From: Streptomyces lacrimifluminis
GTDB taxonomy: Bacteria > Actinomycetota > Actinomycetes > Streptomycetales > Streptomycetaceae
DNA length: 64,000 nucleotides
Direction: 5' to 3'
Assembly: GCF_014646095.1 (NCBI RefSeq)
Contig: NZ_BMMU01000003.1
Span: 372,001-436,000 of the forward strand
Made by a program: the position numbers and the translations under genes. Under the pieces are notes generated by a model, which had not been told where the DNA came from, did no database searches, and worked only from the letters and a program-made list of their open reading frames with translations. Below are positions 54,601 to 63,600 of the stretch, piece after piece (within the stretch, counting starts at the first letter, position 1; the number at the start of each line of letters is the position of its first letter).

Positions 54601-57600
54601 CTTGCGGTTCATGTCCGCGACGACGGTCCGCACCACGTTGAGGCTCCGCGTGGTGGACCGCGAGATGGGGTTGACGACGAGTCCGAAGCCGCTCATGAGG
54701 CCGTGGCCTGGGTTCTGGGCGCTGGAATAGATCAGTTGGCCGCCGAAGACGAGGGTGGTGCTCCTGCTGACCTTGCCGCCCGCCTGCCGGGTGCCACCGA
54801 GCGTCATCTCGGTGTCCATGGCCATCGAAGGGGTGAGCGGACGCAGACCCTGCACCGCCGTCGCGTACCGGTAGGTGCCCCACAGCTCGTGGGCGGGCCC
54901 CTTGCCCAGGACACCGCTGCCCGTGAGGCCCAGGGGCCCGGAACTCTGGTCGAAGCTCGCCACCAGGTACTGGGGCGTGAAGGTGCGGACGACCGACTCC
55001 CGGGTGGGGGCGCCTGCCTTCACCAACTGCCAGGCGCTGCCCGACGCCTCGGCCATGACCCCGCCCACGGCCGTGATCAGCTCGGGCGGCAGCACCATGG
55101 TCACGATCACGAACGGGTGCTGCATGAACTCCCTGAACTGGTCCGTCCCGCGCCCGGCGAGCCGCCCGGCCTCCTGTCCGTCGCTGCCCGCGGGCAGGAG
55201 GAGGCCGCCCCTCGCCAGTGCGAGGGCCCGCTCGGTGGTCATGGGGACGGGCGTGGGCACGTCCGCCAGATACGGGTTGGGCGTCCCGTCCGCGTACGGG
55301 TCCGCGGCGGGAGTGTGCTGTTCGGGGATGCTGATCAGCACCTGCCCGGTCACCGGGCCGCCGCCCTGCAGAAGCCCCGTGGACGTCCGGCCGAAGAGGA
55401 TGTTGGTGGGCTCGTCCAGCACCAGCAGTCCGGGCAGTCCGAGGCCGAGACCCCGGATCAGGCCGCGGGGCCGCCAGTAGCCGTCCATGGACGCGGTGAG
55501 TCCCAGGTCGAAGCGGTACAGGTGGGTGGGCTGGTTGCTCACCGACATCGGCTCGTTGGTGACCGTCGAGCCGTGGGCGATCTCCGACTCCCACTGCCAG
55601 CCCCCGCGCGCGCCCGTCGCCAGCCCGAGGATGTTCTCGGGCAGCCCCACGCTGTCCGCGTTGTGGTCCCGGCCCGAGAAGGTGCCCTCCCAGCCCAGTT
55701 CCGCGCCGCGTTTCGCGCTCGTCTGACCGTCCAGGCGATCGATGCCCTGGGCGCTGAAGCGCATGCCCTCGCTGATGTCCTTGCCCTCGTACCGCCGTCC
55801 GGTCAGCTTGCCGCGCACCCGCAGGGTGTAGTACGTCTGCCCGACGGTGCCGGGGTCGGTGAGCGTGATCGGCAGGCCGATCGTGGTCAGCGGATCCAGG
55901 TTGGAGAAGACGTTCTGCTGGGACAGCACACCGAGGATCTGCAGGGTGTTCTGCAGTGCCACCTGGTACTTCACGGGATCCGACCACTGCTTCGGCCTGG
56001 GCAGGGCCAGGGCCGCGTCGAGCACCTGGTCCGGCTTCCGCTGCAGCAGGTCGTTGAAGCGGGCGCGCCAGCCCTTCGGCAGGTTCGGGGGCAGCAGTTG
56101 GTCGAGCGGCACGACCAGGTCCCGGCGCCGCTGGGCGATGGACCTCACCAATCGGTCGGCGAAGTGGTCGAGCAGCGTGCGGCCCACGCCGTCCGCCGCG
56201 TCCGGTACGACCTGCGTGCGCAGGCCGTCGTCGAAGGTGAACTCCTTCACCCGGTGCATGCCCAGGGTCCGCGGCTCGTTCTCGGTCAGATAGGGCGGGA
56301 CGCGCGGCGGGGTGCCCTTGCGCAGGATGAGCGAGGTCCCGTCGTCCCAGCCGGCCAGCCGCCGCGCCTCGGAGCTGGTCATCCGGTCCAGGCTCCAGGT
56401 GAGGAACGGCCTCGGCGGCCCGGTGTCGCCTGCCCGCCGTACCCGCACCGACTTCACGACCAGGTAGAGGGCGGTCCTGGGACCCTTCACCTGCCCTGCC
56501 GACTTGAGGGTGCCCGCGCCGCCCAGGCCCACCGCGTACGTCCGCCCGAACGCGTACTGGGCGCTCGGGCCGAACTGGAGTCGCAGGTCGAACGGCGCCA
56601 CCCCGGGTTCGAAGAAGTTGAACGCGGGTCCGGCGACGGCCTGCAGCAACAGGTTTCGGCCCGTGGCGCGGCTCCGCTCGTTACGGACCGTCGAGGTGTT
56701 GATGTCCCGCATCTCGGCCTTGTCGGTCTCACCGACGAGCACCGCGGCGAGGGGGATCAGTTCCTCCACCACGAAGACGCCCAGCGGTGACTTCTTCTTG
56801 TCGTCGGCGAACAGGGGCGGGGTGGTGATCCGGCCGCGCGCCATCGTGCCGCCGTGCCGCTGGAAGCTGTCGCCCGAGAAGAACGTGTCCAGTTCGTCGT
56901 AGGCGGTGCTGCCCGGCAGCGCTCCGACGGTGGTGGCCGCCCAGTCGCGGATCGCGGCGACGGGGCCGAACCCCTCGACACGGGCGAAGGGGTACCGGGC
57001 GTTCCGGCCGAGCTCGATCGACCTGGGGATCCGGCCCGGCTTCGGCATCCTCGTCACGCTGTCGGGCAGCCGCACCAGCAGACCGTCGTGGACGCCGAAG
57101 CCGAATCGCGCCGGCGCGGCGTCGTCGGTGTCGGTTCCCGTGACGACCCGGTCGGCGGTGTCGGTGACGCGCATCTCGTAGTGGACGTCGTCCAGGTACG
57201 CCCGGGAGTCGTCGAGCGTACGGGTCTCCGTCTGGTTCATCCGCTGGTCGGTCAGCGTGTAGTTGACCTTGTTGATGAACCCGAGCCGGAAGGTGAGGCG
57301 GCCGAAGCCGCCGAACACCGCGGTGCCCGCCGGGCCGATCGGGGCTGCCAGCCCGAACACGGAGTTGGCCTGCATGTTCTTGATCCGGCCGAAGGTCGCG
57401 GCGCCCCGGTGCATGCTGTCGATCTTCGAGGCGTGGCCCAGGCCGTCGTCGAACGGCGTCCAGTGGGCGTGGTGGCGCGTGTTGACGTACAGGACCCGGA
57501 CTTTGCCGTCCTTGTTGACGTACGGGAAGGGGCGCCCGCCGTCCGACATCGTCTTCGGCTTGTCCCGGAGTGCCTGCCGGATGTCTCTCAGCAGCTGGGT

Positions 57601-60600
57601 GTCGTCGGAGAGCCGGGCTTCCGGCCGGCTCCGCAGCTCGTCCCGGATCTCGTCCACCACCGCGTCGATGCCCCGCAGGACGACCTGGCTCTGGCCGAAG
57701 GTACTGGGGTTGGCGAGGAGCTGTTCGAGCTCGGCGGGGGTGAGGCCGGGGGGCAGCAGGGCCTGCAGGTCGTCGATGTAGGCCGGCATGCGACGGCCGT
57801 CCGCGAACCGGGTGGCCTCCCGGCGCGCCCGCGACGGCGGAGCGAGGGCACGGTCGAGACGGGGCGGGCGGGTGGGGTCGGGGGGAGGCGGGTCGGTCGT
57901 CTCCTTGGGCGCGGGGAGTTCCTCCGTTACGGCGGAGCTTCCCACCACGGTGGGCGCCTCCCGCTCGGTGGATCCCTCCGGCGCGGTGGACTCCTCCGTA
58001 TCCGGGGAGGGGTCGAGCGTGTCCCCCACTGTGATGAGGGACGCGGCGGGGCGTCCGGTCACCAGCGGCGGAGGGCTGGTGCGTGCCCAGTCCTCGTCCT
58101 TGCCCGACTGCGCCGGATCGGCCGTATCCGCCTTCAGGACGAGCTCGCTGCGGCCCGCCGCACTGTCGTGCACCCACTGCGCGGGGCGCCGGGGTGTCAG
58201 CACGGTCCTGGCCGTCCCCTCCCGCGCGGCCAACGCATCCACCAGGCCGGAACTCGCCGTATCCGCGGCCGTCCCGGTCACGAGCAGCGGCTGGGCCAGG
58301 GCCCGACCGCTCAGGAACGGGTCGTGCGCGAGAAGCGCGGCGATCTCCTCGTGCGGCACCGGAAGCGTGGAACCACTGGGCATGACGACCTGGACATGAC
58401 TTTGGCCGCCGTCGGCCGCCAGCAGATAGACGTCCGTTTCCGGGCGGGCCCCGTCTTTCCTCAAAGGAAGCGGGCGGACCTCGCCCTTCCCGGTCGTACC
58501 GTCGGGCGAGACCCGGTAGATGTCGCTCGCCACCGCACCCGGAAACGGCCTGCCGGTCAGGTTGCGGCCCGTCACCGCTCCCGTGGGCGAGGTGATCGCG
58601 GTGGCCGGGGAGAGCAGGCCCCTGCGCTGGAGGTCGTACGCGGCCAGGTCGACCTCGTCGTGCACGTCACGGCCTGCCATCGCGGCAGCAGTCATCATCC
58701 ACAGGGCCCGGACCCGGGCGGCGCCAGGCGGCTGCGTGGCATCGCCCAGGTGCAGGATCCTGGCCGCGAGGGCTTCAGGATCGGGATGGATTTTCAGTGC
58801 CTGCTGGGCCTTCGCCATCGCCCAGAACGTCCGCGTCCGCAGCGGGTCCCCCGGGGGCGGCGGAGCCGCCAGCCCCAGGAAGCGCGCGGTCTGCGGGGTG
58901 AGGCTCGCGAGCATGGTCGAGGCCGCGTCCAGGAAGGGGAGCGGTACGAAGTCGTGGAGGTTCACCAGGTCGGTCGCCGTGGCCAGCTTGTCCGCTGCCT
59001 CGCGCAGTACCCGCTGTACGGTCTCCTGGAGTTCGGCGGCGTCCGTGAACGGGGCCGGACGCGGCTTCGGGGTCCCCTCCCTCTCCAGGTGGGCACGCAC
59101 CACCATGTCCAGCAGGTCCAGCGTGAACCCGCCCCCGTCGAGGGCCGTCGGGTCCACGCGCCGCATCGAGTCCAGCGCCCCGATACCGCTCAGCAGGGTC
59201 TGGTACTTCCCCGCGGGATCGTCCCGGTCCTTCTCGATCTCGTGGCCGAAGACCTCGCGCAGCGCCCGCACCAGCACCAGCGTGTCCTCACGGGCCTCCT
59301 CAACCGTCTCCCGCGACACCTCACCCGACTCCGGCCCGGCGGACAGCCCCACTGTCCGCGCCAGCCGGTCGAGTACCTCCGGCCCGGGCTCGGGCCGGAG
59401 CTCCGCCCACGAACCCAATTCACCCCTGGCAGTGGCGAGAATGCCCTGCAGCAGTACGCCGTCCACCTCGCCCGCACCCAACGGCCTGTCGACGACGATC
59501 AGAGGCTGCCCGGCCTTGTTGCACGCCTTCTGGGCCTGGGAGATGTTCCGCAGCCGGTCGACCACGACAGGCGCCGCACTGCCCTCGTTCACGGCGACGC
59601 GGCTGTCGGCGGCCGAGCGGCCCCAGCACCCCTCGATCACGATCGGGTCGTCCGGGGCGAGCTTCTGCACGCTCGGACGCCGCTTCAGGAAACCCCCGAT
59701 CTGGTCACCGTCGGCGAGGCCTCCCCCGCCGTTCCGTTGGGACTCCTCCTCCAGAACGAATGCGCCCGGCAGACCGTGCAGCATCAAGTGGTAGGCGTTC
59801 CGCCCTTCCGAGAGCCCCGGCTGCGGAAGCCCGAGCTGTTGCGCGGTGACCGGGTCGAAGTGCACGTTCTGCAGGTTCACCAGATTCTTGAGCCACTCCT
59901 CCCGCGCGATCAGATCGGCGTCGCTGAAGACAGCGCGGCCGACCGGCCGCATGGTCCTCGGGTCGGTCACGGTGACGCTCTTGACGTCCCGGTCCGCGAG
60001 CGTCCTGCCGTCGGTCAGGACCACGAACCCGTCACCGCCGCGCGCACCGCCGCTACCCAGGTCCTCCGGACGGCTGGCGATCCACTTGCCCAGCGGCTCT
60101 CCCTGCGCCCGCCGGTCGACGGCCCCGATCCGGTACCCGCGCGGAAGGGACGTGTCCCAGACGAACTCCGGTGCACCGCTGTGCGCGATGACCGGGCGCC
60201 CGATACGGGCGGAGGCCTCGCGCGGCATCTCCAGCAGACCGTCGCCCGCGTGCGGCACCACCCACATCACCGCGGCCTGGGCGCCACGCCTGCCCAGTTC
60301 CTCGTCCATCGCCAGCAGCTCTGCGAACTCCTCGCGCGGCACCCGGCGGGACGTACCGTCCGGCCACGCCACCTCGATGTGATCAGGCCCGCCCTCGGCC
60401 TCGACCACATAGGCACGAGGACTGCCGGACAGATCCACAGTGCTGGTGTTCGCCGTGGTCAACCTGCGCGACAGGCTCCGGCCCACCACCGTGCCGTCGG
60501 CAGCGACCATCAACGTCGCGTCGGACAGCACCCCACCCCGCTGGACCAGGTGGAAGGCCGCGAGTGCGGCGAGACTGGTGTCCCGGCCCGCCGCCATCGC

Positions 60601-63600
60601 CTCGTCAACCAGCGCGTACAACTCGGCGCGCACCGCGGCGTCCACCGGATCCGACGGGCCCAGGTGCAGAATCCGACGGGCGAGCGCGGCCGGATCGAAC
60701 GGCCCCTCGCTCAGCCGCGGATCCGCCTGGCGCAGCGCGTCCAGCCGCGCGACCGCCACCGTACCGGACGGCACCTCGATCCCGACCGTCACCTGCCGCG
60801 CGACGCCGTCACCCGTCCGTGCCCCACCCGACGTGGTGAGCGTGAACGTGTCCGCCGCGCCGGGTTGTTGGAGCCCGGTACGGAACACCTGCGCGACCAC
60901 GGCCGCGCGCCGACCCGCGGGACCCGTGTCCGACGCCCGGCCGTCGTCGTCGTAACCGGTCACGACAACCCGTGGCCCCACAAGCCCCGCCAGGGCGTTC
61001 CGCGCGCCCACCTCCACCACGCTGCTCACCAGCGCCCGGATCCGCTTGCGCTGCCCCGCGCTGACCGTCTCGGAGCCGTCCGTGAAGTCCCTGCGCGTCA
61101 GCGACGGCAGGAGCGGATCGGCCGGACCCCACTGTGAGACGGAGCCCGGCGCGGGTACCACCGGCCCGGCGGAACCCGACGCGGCAGGAGCGAACACGGG
61201 CACAACCGGCCCGGCGGGACCCGGCTCCCCGGAAGAAGGAGCGGTACCGCTGTTGGTCACGAAGCGCACATGGCCCGGGATCGGCCCCGCCCCGCCGGTG
61301 GCCGGATCCGGCGCACCCGGCGCCGGTGCCTCCTCCCGCGGACCGTCCTCGTGCGTCTCGAAGCCGTGGTCCGGAACGGAGGAACCATCGTCGGGATCGC
61401 TGACGTCGCTGGTGTCGCCGGCGTCATCGGCGTCACTGAAAACCGACGGGGTGTCACCGGTATCGCCGGCGGACCGCCCGGAAGTTTCGGTGTAGGTGCG
61501 GGCCTGAATGGAGTTGGTGGACGGCAGCTGACTCACGACGAGCTCCGCGGCATGGGACACCGCCCTGACCGCGTTCAGTGCCACCTGCGGTTCGGCCGTC
61601 GGCGCCTCGATCGCCCGCAGCCCGACGTACGGGTTGCCGTCGCGGTCGGTCTGCTCCCCCTGTGCCGTGACGAGCAGATCCGTCGCCACGGCGTACCGGA
61701 TCTGGCTGCGGCTCGGGTCGGCCGCGAGCGCGGTGACGTCGCGGGCCGAGGACTTCTCCACTCTCACCACGACCCGGCGAGCACCCTCCGGGACCGGCCC
61801 GAGGGCGGCCAGTGCCGTCTCCGGATCCGGCGCGACCCGCTGGAGCTGGAGCACGTTCAACGCCGTCAGGCCCGCCGCGTCCGCCTCGGCCGGAGCCACG
61901 AACGCCAGGAACACCGGACGGTTCACCGGCGGGAGTTCCGCCAGCCCCTCCACCGCCAGGCCAAGGGACGCGGGGATCATTGACGCCAGCCGCTGAGCCC
62001 ACGCGGACACCTGCCCGTGGAGCTGCTCGCGGATCTCACCGAACCGGGCGCTGTCCCGCTCCGTGCCGGCCGCCTCGACTGCCAGCTTGCGCAACGGCGA
62101 CTGCGACAGCAGCTGCGGAACGTGCGACGCGCCTCCGGTCAGCGCGGTGTCGATCGTCTGCCGCACCAACGGTTCCAGCGCCTTCACGCGCTCGGCGCCG
62201 GGCAGCTCGTCGACCCCCGACTCCAGAAGCGAACGGTTCGACTCGTGACTGAGCACGTACAGCGCGCTCAGCTGGACCGGATCCAGTCGGTCCAGCGGTG
62301 AGTCCACGCCGCCCCAGCCACGCGCTGCGGCATGCCTCGCCGCCCAGCTGTCCGCGCCGAGCCGGGACTCGCCACCGTTCGGCATCGCCGGAAGGTCCTC
62401 GGCCGCGGACAGCGACCGGACGGCTTCCGACAGCGCTTCGGGCACCTGGATACCGCCGGTGGCCTCCGGGGACCACGACATGAGCTTCGCGTACAACTGC
62501 CGGTGCGGCGGACGCAGACGGTTCGCGAGATCGCCGGGAGGCAGTCCCTCGCGGGGCGCGAACATGGTGTCGGCCAGGCCGTGCAGATGCACCTGGCCAC
62601 CGGCCAGCGCCGCGGTGAGCGCGCCCTGGTTCGCGCTCCTCCCGGACGTCTCCAGATCGCTGAGCAGCACGGCGAGCGTGTAGCCCCGCGACAGCCCCCA
62701 GCCGAACACGGCCTTCACGAACGACGGGAAGCGGTCGCTGGGCAGCCCGAGATCCGCGTACATCCAGTACATCGTCCGCGTGCTCGGCGCCGACCCCTTG
62801 TTCACCCCGATCCCGCGCCAGGCCAGGAGCAGTCGCACGGAGACGTCGTCGGCGGCCAGCATGACCCTGGCCCCGGGGTATCTGGCGAACGCCGCGTCGG
62901 CGACAGCGGTCATCAGCTCGGCGGGGCTCATCGAGCCGACCGCCGGCGCCGGCCGGCCGGCGCCGGCCGGCAGCGCCCGCACGACCTCCCGCAGGATGTC
63001 CTGCGCCGCCGGATCGTCCGACAGACGCTCGCCCAACGCCTTCTCGTAGTCCCCCGCGATCGGACCCCACGGCGCGAAGTTGGTGCCATAGCGCGCCGCC
63101 TGGCCGGCGAAGTACGGATCGGTCGGGCGCGCCGGCGCGCCCGAACCGTTCCCACCTCGCGCCCGGAACTGCACGATCCGGGGTTCGGCGGCCCCCCAGC
63201 CCGGGAACAGGGCGGGATCCCAGACGTCGAACCCCCCGTGCCGCAAGGTGCCGATGGTCGTGTTGCCCGCGTGGGTGACGCGCTGCGCGAGTTGCTGATC
63301 CGCCGACAGCTGCGCGACCGTGACGCCGGCCGGAGAGCCGACACCCGCCGAGCAGATCTGCAGCAGCAGCGGAATGTCGGCGGGCAGCTTCGTCTCCGCC
63401 AGCCACCGGGCGGAAAGGCTGCCGTCCTGCGAACCGCTCACGAACTTCGGGCCGAAACGACCCACCACCTGGACGGAGTGCGCGTTGCCGTGCGAGGACC
63501 TGACGACGAACGCGGGCGGCCACTCGCCCACCGTCTGTGCCATCGGCAGCTGCCATGCCTGCCGCGGGCTGATCGCCTGCGTCCGGGGGTCCCTGACCAC

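Noticed and set aside
55380..55450. LVLDEPTN phrase as an ABC ATPase Walker B
   Set aside because: No Walker A or signature motif in the surrounding sequence; it sits in the beta-rich part and is a chance match.
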